Of a stretch of DNA of 6,892 nucleotides, positions 1-6,218 are shown piece by piece. The position numbers and the translations under genes are program-made. The notes beneath the pieces are model-generated. The model was given only the letters and a program-made list of their open reading frames with translations. It made no database searches and was not told where the DNA came from. Source of the stretch: Chloroflexota bacterium (GTDB lineage Bacteria > Chloroflexota > Anaerolineae > B4-G1); assembly GCA_003648125.1 (NCBI GenBank), contig QMOE01000123.1, positions 1-6,892 on the forward strand, given 5' to 3'. The number at the start of each line of letters is the position of its first letter. Positions within the stretch are counted from its first letter, which is position 1.

Positions 1-938
1 CCGGCGATTATGACATTGTGTTGACCGTCTTTGACCGCGATACTTTGTCTCCGCTCTCGGTCTTGAACGAGCAGGGCCAGCCCGCCGCCCCCACGTTGAC
101 GCTGGGGCAAGTCACGCTCACCCGTCCCCGCCGCCCGGCAGAGTTACCTGAGGACAACCGGCTCGACATATCGCATATGCAATTGGTCCTCGCAACCGCT
201 GACTTTGACCGCGACCAGGCCGCTCCGGGTGACTCTGCCTACCTGACCCTTATGTGGCAATCTAACAACGACTCTCACTACTCGACGCCATACGGCAATT
301 GGGTTCTCACTCTCCTGGCCCCAGACAATACTGCGGTCGCTAGATATTCATTGCCCCTACCTGGCTACTCGTGGCAAGAAGGAGATGTCTGGCGAAGCCA
401 ACATCATTTGCTCCTCCCTGCTACGTTGGAGACAGGCATCTACACCTGGACTGTGGAGTGGAGTTCATTGAGCAGCGACCCAATCGGCCAGATATCCATC
501 GTCGCCCCATCCCACACATTCACTGCCCCACCCGTGGACGTGGAGACGGACATCCGCCTGGGCGGCATCGCCACCCTGCTTGGGGCTACTTGCGAACTTG
601 CAGACTTGCAACCTGGAACTCTCTTCACCGTCACCCTCGTCTGGCGCGCAGAGGAGACACCCTCCGCTTCCTACCACGTCTTTTTGCACCTGCTCGGCCC
701 GGAGGGTGGGCTGATCGCCCAATCCGATTCCATCCCCGCCAACTGGACCCGTCCCACCACCGGCTGGCTGCCCGGCGAGTACATCACCGGCACGCACACG
801 CTCGCCATCCCACCTGACGCGCCGGCGGGCGAATATGCGCTCCTGGCTGGGCTGTATCTCCCCGGCGGCGAGCGACTGGTCACTCCCAACGGTGAAACCG
901 CCGTCTCGCTCGCCACTTTCCAGATAGAGGCTCCATGA
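1..938 (+). CDS. Beta-sandwich repeat protein, C-terminal part (5' end outside the window)
   Basis: The open frame runs in from the window edge (first full codon at base 3) to TGA at 936-938, giving 311 visible residues. A GTG at 18 could be read as a start, but the codons before it (GDYDIV) align with GDYTIEIV in the downstream paralogue at 4606-5994, so the true start lies upstream. Visible parts are the end of one domain, a linker with APTLTLGQ and RPRRPAE, a second domain (about 174-513) with DFDRD, PGD and GDVW, and a third (about 552-929) with LLG, PGT, VWRAE, VFLHL, PTTGWLPGE, IPPDAPAGEY and GLYLPGG. The pattern predicts beta-sandwich domains; no catalytic motif is seen. By analogy with the paralogue it is probably exported and membrane-anchored. 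It overlaps the next gene by 4 bases, so the two are cotranscribed and probably translationally coupled. Its biochemical role is unknown; a glycan-related accessory role is inferred from the neighbour. Confidence 0.9.
   Translation, partial: GDYDIVLTVFDRDTLSPLSVLNEQGQPAAPTLTLGQVTLTRPRRPAELPEDNRLDISHMQLVLATADFDRDQAAPGDSAYLTLMWQSNNDSHYSTPYGNWVLTLLAPDNTAVARYSLPLPGYSWQEGDVWRSQHHLLLPATLETGIYTWTVEWSSLSSDPIGQISIVAPSHTFTAPPVDVETDIRLGGIATLLGATCELADLQPGTLFTVTLVWRAEETPSASYHVFLHLLGPEGGLIAQSDSIPANWTRPTTGWLPGEYITGTHTLAIPPDAPAGEYALLAGLYLPGGERLVTPNGETAVSLATFQIEAP
588..611 (+). repeat. Triplicated 8-mer ACTTGCNN in gene 1
   Basis: Three consecutive 8-base units read ACTTGCGA, ACTTGCAG and ACTTGCAA, followed by CCTGG. 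They total 24 bases, exactly eight codons (TCELADLQ). The same triplet occurs at the equivalent place in gene 3. The equivalent domain in gene 2 has the same length there but unrelated bases. Confidence 0.75.
735..771 (+). repeat. 37-base segment identical to 5788-5824 (gene 1 copy)
   Basis: These 37 bases, encoding PANWTRPTTGWL, match 5788-5824 without a difference. After one mismatch a further 14 bases agree. Other parts of the same domains diverge at synonymous and non-synonymous sites, so this patch is more conserved than its surroundings. It is consistent with recent duplication or gene conversion between the genes flanking gene 2. Confidence 0.8.
926..938 (+). promoter_or_regulatory. 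Shine-Dalgarno and ATGA start/stop overlap of gene 2
   Basis: AGAGG at 926-930 lies four bases before ATG at 935-937. The stop of the upstream gene (TGA 936-938) overlaps this start as ATGA. The arrangement fixes the start of the large membrane protein and suggests termination-reinitiation coupling. The spacing is short, which fits reinitiation better than independent initiation. Confidence 0.7.
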
Positions 939-3900
939 CCAAATCGCGCCTCACGAACAGCATTTACTATATCTTGTTGGCCCTTTTGCTCTTTCCCGCC
1001 ATCCAGCCCCTGCTCGCCGGTGATTTCACCTGCGGCTACGACAACACCTTCCACCTCTGGCGGGCGGTGGAGACGGAACACCTCCTCCGGCAGGGCGTCC
1101 TCTTCTCCCGCTGGTCGCCCGATATGGCGCACGGCTATGGCTATCCGCTCTCGAACTTTGCCGCGCCGGCTTCGGCCTGCGCCGTCGCGCTCCTCCGCCT
1201 GATTGGCCTCCCCTGGGCCTGGGCGCTGAATCTGACGTTCATTCTGGGCTGGGCGCTCTCCGTGTACGCGATGTATCTCCTCGCCAGCGACCTCTTTGAC
1301 CGCTATGCGGGACTGGCGGCTGCCGTACTATACGGTTACGTCCCCTTCCACGCTTATGACGTCTTTTACCGGGGCGGCCTCTCCCAGTCCGTCGCCTGGT
1401 TCCTGCCCCCGCTGATCCTTTGGGCGCTCCGCCGCGCTGACCGGCGCGCGGGCTTTGCCGTGGCTGCGCTGGGCGCCGCCGGACTGATCCTCACCCATAA
1501 CGCCTTTGCGCTGCTGTTTGCTCCTATCCTCGTCGCCTATTTGCCCCTGGCCGGCTATGAGCGGAATAAGAAAACGCTCGTGTGGGGCGGATTGGCCTTG
1601 CTGGTGGGCCTCGGACTGAGCGCCTTTTTCTGGCTGCCGGCTCTGCTTGAACTCGGTTTCGTCCACAGCGAGCGCTTGGGCGGGGGCTGGGTCTTTGATT
1701 ATGCCAATAACTTTCTCCCCTTGAGCCAACTCTTTGCCCTGCCTCGCAACGCCGATCCCAGCCTGATCAACGACTGGCCGGCCCGGGGACTAGGGCTTGT
1801 TCCGGCGTTGCTTGCCCTCGCCGGCCTGCTGGCCTTGCGAGACCGCGCGCGCCGTCCAACGGTCGCTTTTTTTGCCTTTATCCTGGTCGGTTGCCTGTTT
1901 CTGATCCTGCCGGTATCTCAGCCTGTGTGGGACGCCATACCGCTCCTGCAACGGGTTCAGTTTCCCTGGCGACTGGTGGGGCCTGCCGCCCTTTGCGCCG
2001 CCATCCTGACCGGTGCCGCTGTCTCTCGCCTCTCGCTTGCCGTTTCTCGCTTGCTGCCTGAGCGCCCTCATTTGTCAGATCTCGTCCCGGCGGCTGCGGT
2101 TCTTCTCGTCATTCTGCCCCACCTCGGTTGGTTTTACCCTGACCATTGCTCGCCGCCGACGGATACCTCCATCGCCGGGATGATCGCTTGGGAGCGGGCT
2201 ACCGATACCCTGGGAACCACGGCCAAAGGGGAATACCTGCCCGGTTGGGTTCACCAGATGCCCCAAGACCCGGCCCTCGACGCCGCTTACGCTGCCGGGG
2301 AGAGCGTCGTCCGCCTGTCGCCGGAGAGCTTGCCGGAGGGCGCGCACGTCATTCGCGCCGAGTACGGCCCCCTAGACGCCGTCATCGAATTGGAGAGCCG
2401 TGTCCCGTTCCAGGCCCGGTACCTGGCTTTCTACTATCCCGGCTGGCGCGTCACCGTGGATGGCGCACTCGTTCCCATCACCCCCACCGATCCCGATGGC
2501 CTCATCTCTTTCGACGTTCCCCCCGGTCGTCACATCATCCGCGTCCGCTTTGGCGAGACGCTCCTGCGCCTGGTCGCCGACATTATCTCATTTCTCAGCC
2601 TGATTGCCTTACTCGTCATCATCCTCCTCCCACGCATCACGCTTCACGTTTTACGTTTCACACATCACATCTCACGTTTCACGTTTTGCGTTACCCTCAT
2701 CACCGCGCTATTCCTGGTCGCCCTGGCCCTCAACCTCAGCCCCTACCTGCGCGGCCCGGACGATTGGCGCTGGGCCTACGCGATCCCCGGCCGGCCCGAC
2801 CATCTTTGGCTTCCGGCGCTGGCGCTTGTCCTGTATCTGATACTTGCCTTTGTCTGGGTCAGACAAGTTACAAAGAGAGAAGATAGTCACACATGGCGAC
2901 GGCGAGTCCTTCTGCTTGCCCTGGTGGTGGCTGTGCCAATTATCCAGGCCAGCCTGATGAATGTTGACTGTCTCAGGTCGCTATTCTACCGTACCGTCTC
3001 GGCTGGCTCTAGTGGAGTTTTCTCTGTCGGTAGCGCCATCGAGGATGCCGGGGATTTTTTGCGCCGCTATCCGGCGTTGATGCCGGCCTTGCCCGTCCAT
3101 CCCCAGCGCTATCCCCCCGGCCTGTCACTTTTATTTTACCTGGCCCGCCGCCTCCTGGAAAAAATGCCCGCCCTGGCCGACGCGCTGGGCTTTTACCTGC
3201 GTCGCTACCAATGTCACGATTTGTCCCTGATGCGCCTTTCCAACGCGACCATCGGGAGCGCGGCCATTCAGATGGCGCTGCCGTTGCTGAGCGGGCTTGT
3301 CCTGCTTCCTCTCTATGGTCTGGCCCGACGGGTTTACGGCCAACGCATTGCTGCCTGGGTCGTCGCTCTCTACCCCCTGGTATCGTCGTTCTCCCTTTGG
3401 GCGGGACGGTGGGAGCAGTTCTACCCGCTGCTGGCCTGTACGGCCTGGTATTTCTTCCACATTGGCCTGACTGAATCGCGCCGCTCCGCGCTGCTGGCTG
3501 CTGGTTTCACCTTGTCCATTGCTTCCCTGCTGAACTTTAGTGTTTTGGCCCTCCTGCTGCCCCTGGGTCTCTTTGCCCTGTTCTGGCTCATTGCTCACCC
3601 CGACCGTTACCGGCGTCACTGGCGGAGATTGGTCGCCGATGCGCTCCTCTTTTGCCTCGGTCTGGCGTCGCTCTGGATCATCTATCAACTGGCCTTTGGC
3701 GTGGGCCTGCTCGATATTTGGCGCGTCTCAATGTCCTATCACCTGGGCCTGAACCGGAGCTACTGGACCTGGCTGTTCTATCATCTGTACGATTTCTTTG
3801 TTTTCCTCGGTATCCCGCTGGCCTTGCTCTTTGTGGTTGCATCAATAAAAGCAGTGCGCGATCTGTTTCGATTCGCCAAGCGCCATACGCCAAGCGCCAT

Positions 3901-4609
3901 TGACCCGCTGACCCTGGGGTTCGCATCGGGGCTTTTGCTCCTCGACCTTTCCGGGGTGGCGCGAGGCGAGGTGGCGCGAGTGTGGATTTTCCTGACCCCC
4001 TTTGCCGCTCTCATTGCCGCTCGCGGATTGGCGCGCCTCCGCCTGGGGCGACGCGGATTTTTCCTCGTGGCCTGTCTCTTGGCCCTGCAACTGTTTACGT
4101 TCAATACTTTCCTCCGCGTCGTCACCACCGGCCTGGACGATCCGCCCTCCCGCGCCCACATTTTCGCGCCGCCGCCCATCGCTCATCCCCTGGATGCCCG
4201 CTTTAGCGCAGACGGTGCTGACGCCATCGCCCTGCTGGGATATGACCTGGAGCCAGAGTCGCCCGCCCCCGGCGACACGCTGCGTCTGACCCTCTACTGG
4301 CAGGCGTTGCGACCGCTGACTCGTCCGTATAACGTCTTTACCCACCTTCTTAATTTGGAAGGTCAACTGGTCGGTCAACAGGATAACATGCCGCTCCGAG
4401 ACACCGCCCCGACCACCTGTTGGCTTCCCGGCGAGATCATCGCCGATCCTTACGACATCCCCATCGACCCCCAAACTCTGCCGGGCGATCACGTTCTGGC
4501 AACGGGATTCTACTTTTGGATGACGGGCGAGCGGCTGCCGGTCTCTGGCTCCGCCGCCGCTACGGATGATCGAATCCTCCTGCCGCCCATTTCGATTGGA
4601 GCAAGATGA
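935..4609 (+). CDS. Giant membrane protein: PTPS-related GT-C module fused to a second GT-C/GT39-like module and a beta-sandwich domain
   Basis: The protein has 1224 residues and about twenty or more predicted membrane helices. Module 1 (about 1-565) resembles the 6-pyruvoyl-tetrahydropterin-synthase-related/YfhO-like membrane family. A first helix is followed by GYDNTFHLWR (34-43), whose D36 sits where GT-C enzymes carry a first-loop acidic residue. Next come about ten helices, an external stretch with GEYLP (432-436), a small beta domain with RYLAFYYPGWRVTVDG (from about 494) and another helix. Module 2 (about 589-1085) restarts with a signal-anchor-like helix, YLRGPDDWRW (from 604), HPQRYPPG (722-729, like the first-loop HPP motif of GT39/ArnT-type enzymes), WAGRWEQ (from 822) and roughly ten helices. 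The C-terminus (from about 1096) repeats the beta-sandwich motifs of the flanking genes: LLGYDL, PGD, YWQA, FTHLL, CWLPGE, GERL. Transfer from a polyprenyl-phosphate sugar is inferred; substrate and activity are unproven, and the family name does not imply pterin synthesis. A short repeat lies at the module joint (residues 566-586). Confidence 0.93.
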   Translation: MTKSRLTNSIYYILLALLLFPAIQPLLAGDFTCGYDNTFHLWRAVETEHLLRQGVLFSRWSPDMAHGYGYPLSNFAAPASACAVALLRLIGLPWAWALNLTFILGWALSVYAMYLLASDLFDRYAGLAAAVLYGYVPFHAYDVFYRGGLSQSVAWFLPPLILWALRRADRRAGFAVAALGAAGLILTHNAFALLFAPILVAYLPLAGYERNKKTLVWGGLALLVGLGLSAFFWLPALLELGFVHSERLGGGWVFDYANNFLPLSQLFALPRNADPSLINDWPARGLGLVPALLALAGLLALRDRARRPTVAFFAFILVGCLFLILPVSQPVWDAIPLLQRVQFPWRLVGPAALCAAILTGAAVSRLSLAVSRLLPERPHLSDLVPAAAVLLVILPHLGWFYPDHCSPPTDTSIAGMIAWERATDTLGTTAKGEYLPGWVHQMPQDPALDAAYAAGESVVRLSPESLPEGAHVIRAEYGPLDAVIELESRVPFQARYLAFYYPGWRVTVDGALVPITPTDPDGLISFDVPPGRHIIRVRFGETLLRLVADIISFLSLIALLVIILLPRITLHVLRFTHHISRFTFCVTLITALFLVALALNLSPYLRGPDDWRWAYAIPGRPDHLWLPALALVLYLILAFVWVRQVTKREDSHTWRRRVLLLALVVAVPIIQASLMNVDCLRSLFYRTVSAGSSGVFSVGSAIEDAGDFLRRYPALMPALPVHPQRYPPGLSLLFYLARRLLEKMPALADALGFYLRRYQCHDLSLMRLSNATIGSAAIQMALPLLSGLVLLPLYGLARRVYGQRIAAWVVALYPLVSSFSLWAGRWEQFYPLLACTAWYFFHIGLTESRRSALLAAGFTLSIASLLNFSVLALLLPLGLFALFWLIAHPDRYRRHWRRLVADALLFCLGLASLWIIYQLAFGVGLLDIWRVSMSYHLGLNRSYWTWLFYHLYDFFVFLGIPLALLFVVASIKAVRDLFRFAKRHTPSAIDPLTLGFASGLLLLDLSGVARGEVARVWIFLTPFAALIAARGLARLRLGRRGFFLVACLLALQLFTFNTFLRVVTTGLDDPPSRAHIFAPPPIAHPLDARFSADGADAIALLGYDLEPESPAPGDTLRLTLYWQALRPLTRPYNVFTHLLNLEGQLVGQQDNMPLRDTAPTTCWLPGEIIADPYDIPIDPQTLPGDHVLATGFYFWMTGERLPVSGSAAATDDRILLPPISIGAR
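2631..2690 (+). repeat. Degenerate TCACGTTT-type repeat tract inside gene 2
   Basis: About 60 bases are built from variants of TCACG and TTTCACG, for example TTCACGTTTTACGTTTCAC and CTCACGTTTCACGTTTTGCG. It is translated in frame as residues 566-586, including HVLRFTHHISRFTF, a cluster of His, Arg and Phe unlike the surrounding hydrophobic sequence. It lies exactly between the end of module 1 and the signal-anchor-like start of module 2. Similar tracts are, from memory, dispersed in Chloroflexota genomes; that was not checked. Confidence 0.75.
3874..3900 (+). repeat. 13-bp direct repeat CGCCAAGCGCCAT in gene 2
   Basis: Two perfect copies of CGCCAAGCGCCAT at 3874-3886 and 3888-3900 are separated by one base, a period of 14. 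Because 14 is not a multiple of three, the copies are read in different frames, giving AKRHTPSA. The tract lies in a basic, probably cytoplasmic loop between two membrane helices (about residues 980-989). Similar CGCCAT/CGCCAAG arrays are, from memory, common dispersed repeats in this phylum. Confidence 0.7.
4598..4609 (+). promoter_or_regulatory. Shine-Dalgarno and ATGA start/stop overlap of gene 3
   Basis: GGAG at 4598-4601 lies four bases before ATG at 4606-4608. The stop of the preceding gene (TGA 4607-4609) overlaps the start. This repeats the geometry of the first junction at 926-938, supporting one translationally coupled operon and fixing the start of the third gene. Confidence 0.7.
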
Positions 4610-5994
4610 GACGCATTTCTCTCTGGCCTGTCGCTGCCGTCGTCGTCATCCTTCTCGCGGTCAAAGTGGCCTTGATTGACCGCGTGGATACTCCCCTCCG
4701 CCGCGCCAATCTGGTGGACGGCCGCCTGCGGAGCGTGGACGTCCCCGCCGAGATCACCTTTGGCGATGAGTTCCTCCTCCTGGGCTACGACATCTTGCCC
4801 GCAAGCGTCCCCAGCGGTGAGCGGTTCGAGATTCAAACCTATTGGCGGGCGCTCCAACCTGGCGGCCCTGATTATGGCGTCACTATCAATGTTGTTGATG
4901 CGGAGGGCTATCGCTGGAACGGCGCCGAAATCCGCCCGCCTCGTTGGCATCGCGCACCGCCCCCCGTGTGGGAGTGGCCGCCCGACCAGTACGCCATCGT
5001 CGCCCTTTCCGTCCCGCTTCTTCCCGGAACTCCTCCGGGCGACTATACCATCGAAATTGTTGCCTTTGGCCGCGACACACTGGCCCCCCTCACCGCATAC
5101 GACGCCGGCGGGCGCGCGCTCGGCCCAGCGCTGCCCCTGGGACAGATCGCCGTCGCCGCCCCTCGCCGCCCCGCCGACCCGGACGAACTGGGCATCCGCA
5201 ACCGGCTCGATGCTCCCCTCGGCCCGCTCCTCCTCCTCGGCGCCGACTTTGACCGGGACGAGGCCGCCTCCGGCGACCCTGTTCTTCTCACCACCTTCTG
5301 GCGCGCCGGCGAGCCACCCGCCGATGACCTGACCCTGCGCCTGACCCTCTTGGCTCCAGATGGCTCTATCGCTGCCGAATACAAAGAAACCAGGTTTTTG
5401 CGTAAGCAAAGCGACAAAAACCTGGTTTCCAGCGGCGATGTCTGGCGCGGTCAGCGACTCCTCCATCTCCCCGCCGACCTCGAAACCGCCGTCTACACCT
5501 GGACGGTATCCCTGTCTCCTTATCCCCTTGTTCCCTTGTCCTCTATCTCCATCACCGCTCCCAATCGCATCTTTACTCCCCCGCCGGTAGACCTGGAGAT
5601 AAACACCCGCCTGGGCGATGTCGCCACTCTGCTTGGGGTTACTTGCGAACTTGCAAACTTGCAACCTGGAACTCCTCTCACCGTCACCCTCGTCTGGCGC
5701 GCTGAGGCGGAGACCCATATCTCCTACAACGTCTTTTTGCACCTGACCGCTCCCGATGGTACGTTGATGGCCCAATCCGATGGCGTGCCCGCCAACTGGA
5801 CCCGTCCCACCACCGGCTGGCTGCTCGGCGAGTACATCAGCGACGCGCGCGTGCTCACTATCCCGCCCGACGTGCCAGTGGGCGACTATACTCTTTCCGC
5901 TGGGCTGTACGCTCCCGGCGACGGGCGTCTCGCTGCCGAGGATGGCTCCGACGCGATTTTCCTCATTGCCATCCCGGTGCAGGCTCATCAATAA
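4606..5994 (+). CDS. Membrane-anchored protein with three beta-sandwich repeats, paralogue of gene 1
   Basis: The protein has 462 residues. The N-terminus has arginines followed by a hydrophobic stretch (about 7-24) with no lipobox, so it looks like a signal anchor that leaves the rest outside the membrane. Three related domains follow. Domain 1 (about 49-165) has LLLGYDI, YWRA and PPGDYTIEIVAFG. Domain 2 (about 203-325) has LLLGADFDRDE, FWRAGE, GDVWRG and VYTWTV. Domain 3 (about 332-461) has LLG, PGT, VWRAE, VFLHL, PTTGWLLGE, IPPDVPVGDY and AGLYAPG. Domains 2 and 3 align with gene 1, and the domain 3 pattern matches the C-terminus of gene 2. No catalytic motif is visible. The frame contains three repeat-like insertions or replacements (5386-5429, 5509-5550, 5641-5664). 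It ends with TAA, followed by a hairpin/T-run about 185 bases on. The function is unknown; an extracytoplasmic binding or accessory role for the membrane transferase is inferred. Confidence 0.93.
   Translation: MRRISLWPVAAVVVILLAVKVALIDRVDTPLRRANLVDGRLRSVDVPAEITFGDEFLLLGYDILPASVPSGERFEIQTYWRALQPGGPDYGVTINVVDAEGYRWNGAEIRPPRWHRAPPPVWEWPPDQYAIVALSVPLLPGTPPGDYTIEIVAFGRDTLAPLTAYDAGGRALGPALPLGQIAVAAPRRPADPDELGIRNRLDAPLGPLLLLGADFDRDEAASGDPVLLTTFWRAGEPPADDLTLRLTLLAPDGSIAAEYKETRFLRKQSDKNLVSSGDVWRGQRLLHLPADLETAVYTWTVSLSPYPLVPLSSISITAPNRIFTPPPVDLEINTRLGDVATLLGVTCELANLQPGTPLTVTLVWRAEAETHISYNVFLHLTAPDGTLMAQSDGVPANWTRPTTGWLLGEYISDARVLTIPPDVPVGDYTLSAGLYAPGDGRLAAEDGSDAIFLIAIPVQAHQ
5386..5429 (+). repeat. Perfect palindrome with 15-bp arms, in frame in gene 3
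   Basis: The left arm GAAACCAGGTTTTTG (5386-5400) is the exact reverse complement of the right arm CAAAAACCTGGTTTC (5415-5429), with a 14-base loop. It starts on a codon boundary and encodes ETRFLRKQSDKNLVS (residues 261-275), a charged segment. Gene 1 has no such sequence between the matching motifs LLAPD and GDVW, where it is six residues shorter. This resembles a small palindromic element inserted between two beta strands. In mRNA it would form a stable hairpin. Confidence 0.85.
5509..5550 (+). repeat. C/T-rich repeat-like tract in gene 3
   Basis: The tract is formed of variants of TCCCTGTCTCC and CCCTTGTCC on the coding strand with almost no purines. It encodes SLSPYPLVPLSSIS, between domains 2 and 3. 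Gene 1 has a segment of the same length at this position with ordinary mixed sequence, so the tract appears to have replaced rather than lengthened the linker. It may also be plain low complexity. Confidence 0.5.
5641..5664 (+). repeat. Triplicated 8-mer ACTTGCNN in gene 3
   Basis: The units are ACTTGCGA, ACTTGCAA and ACTTGCAA, followed by CCTGG, and encode TCELANLQ. They match the tract at 588-611 with one base difference. The last two units are identical, so this copy is the more regular of the two. Confidence 0.75.
5788..5824 (+). repeat. 37-base segment identical to 735-771 (gene 3 copy)
   Basis: This is the second copy of the identical patch, 5053 bases downstream in the same orientation. 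Recombination between the two would delete gene 2 and leave a hybrid of genes 1 and 3. Confidence 0.8.
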
Positions 5995-6097
5995 TTGAGA
6001 GGGAAGCAGGGCTTTGTTTCACGGAGGCATGCGGGGGAGAAAGTCTTTGGAATGAGAATCAAATAACTTTCCCGTTTGGGTAATTTTACGAGCGCTG

Positions 6098-6167
6098 GTT
6101 GAGTAGCGGAGGCACACGCTTTTCGTGCCGGAGCGTATGTTTCGACAGGCTCAACACAAGTCGAAAC
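6098..6167. repeat. Intergenic nested inverted repeat, dispersed-repeat type
   Basis: The inner arms GTTTCGAC (6139-6146) and GTCGAAAC (6160-6167) are perfect complements around AGGCTCAACACAA. An outer pair, GTTGAG (6098-6103) and CTCAAC (6150-6155), and a short GGCAC (6111-6115)/GTGCC (6125-6129) pair also exist. The text TTTCGACAGGCTCAACACAA resembles a widespread intergenic dispersed repeat, from memory. The small minus-strand reading frame across it (5988-6170) merely translates this repeat and is not a gene. Confidence 0.6.
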
Positions 6168-6177
6168 CAAGCGATTA

Positions 6178-6218
6178 GACTGACGTCACGTTTGCAGCGT
6201 GACGTCAGTCACGTTTTT
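6178..6218 (+). terminator. Strong hairpin with T run, probable terminator of the operon
   Basis: The arms GACTGACGTCACG (6178-6190) and CGTGACGTCAGTC (6198-6210) pair perfectly over 13 bp with a 7-base loop TTTGCAG. ACG and then five Ts (6214-6218) follow on the plus strand. It lies after the three-gene operon and abuts the stop codon of the convergent minus-strand gene. On the minus strand there is no T run after the stem, so it fits plus-strand termination best. Each arm holds the palindrome TGACGTCA, so a protein-binding or mobile-repeat origin is also possible. Confidence 0.6.

Noticed and set aside
18..20. GTG as the start of gene 1
   Set aside because: The preceding in-frame codons align with the paralogue, so the gene continues upstream of the window.
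588..611. CRISPR-like array from the ACTTGC units
   Set aside because: The units are contiguous 8-mers with no spacers, and they lie inside coding sequence.
935..2630. Pterin biosynthesis enzyme, from the PTPS-related family name
   Set aside because: The sequence is a multi-helix membrane protein without the zinc-binding histidines of soluble 6-pyruvoyl-tetrahydropterin synthase; the family name is historical.
2146..2886. 246-residue plus-strand frame inside gene 2
   Set aside because: It is an out-of-frame reading of gene 2, rich in Arg, Pro and His, with no credible start signal or family motif.
5386..5429. Intrinsic terminator inside gene 3
   Set aside because: The T run is in the left arm rather than after the stem, and the frame continues intact with conserved domains on both sides.
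4510..5991. 493-residue open frame on the minus strand opposite gene 3
   Set aside because: It is antisense to a gene with clear domain homology to gene 1. Its sequence has no hydrophobic or family pattern and is a typical by-product of GC-rich codon use.
5988..6170. 60-residue minus-strand frame in the intergenic gap
   Set aside because: It mostly translates the dispersed repeat around 6139-6167 and overlaps the stop of gene 3. No ribosome binding site supports it.
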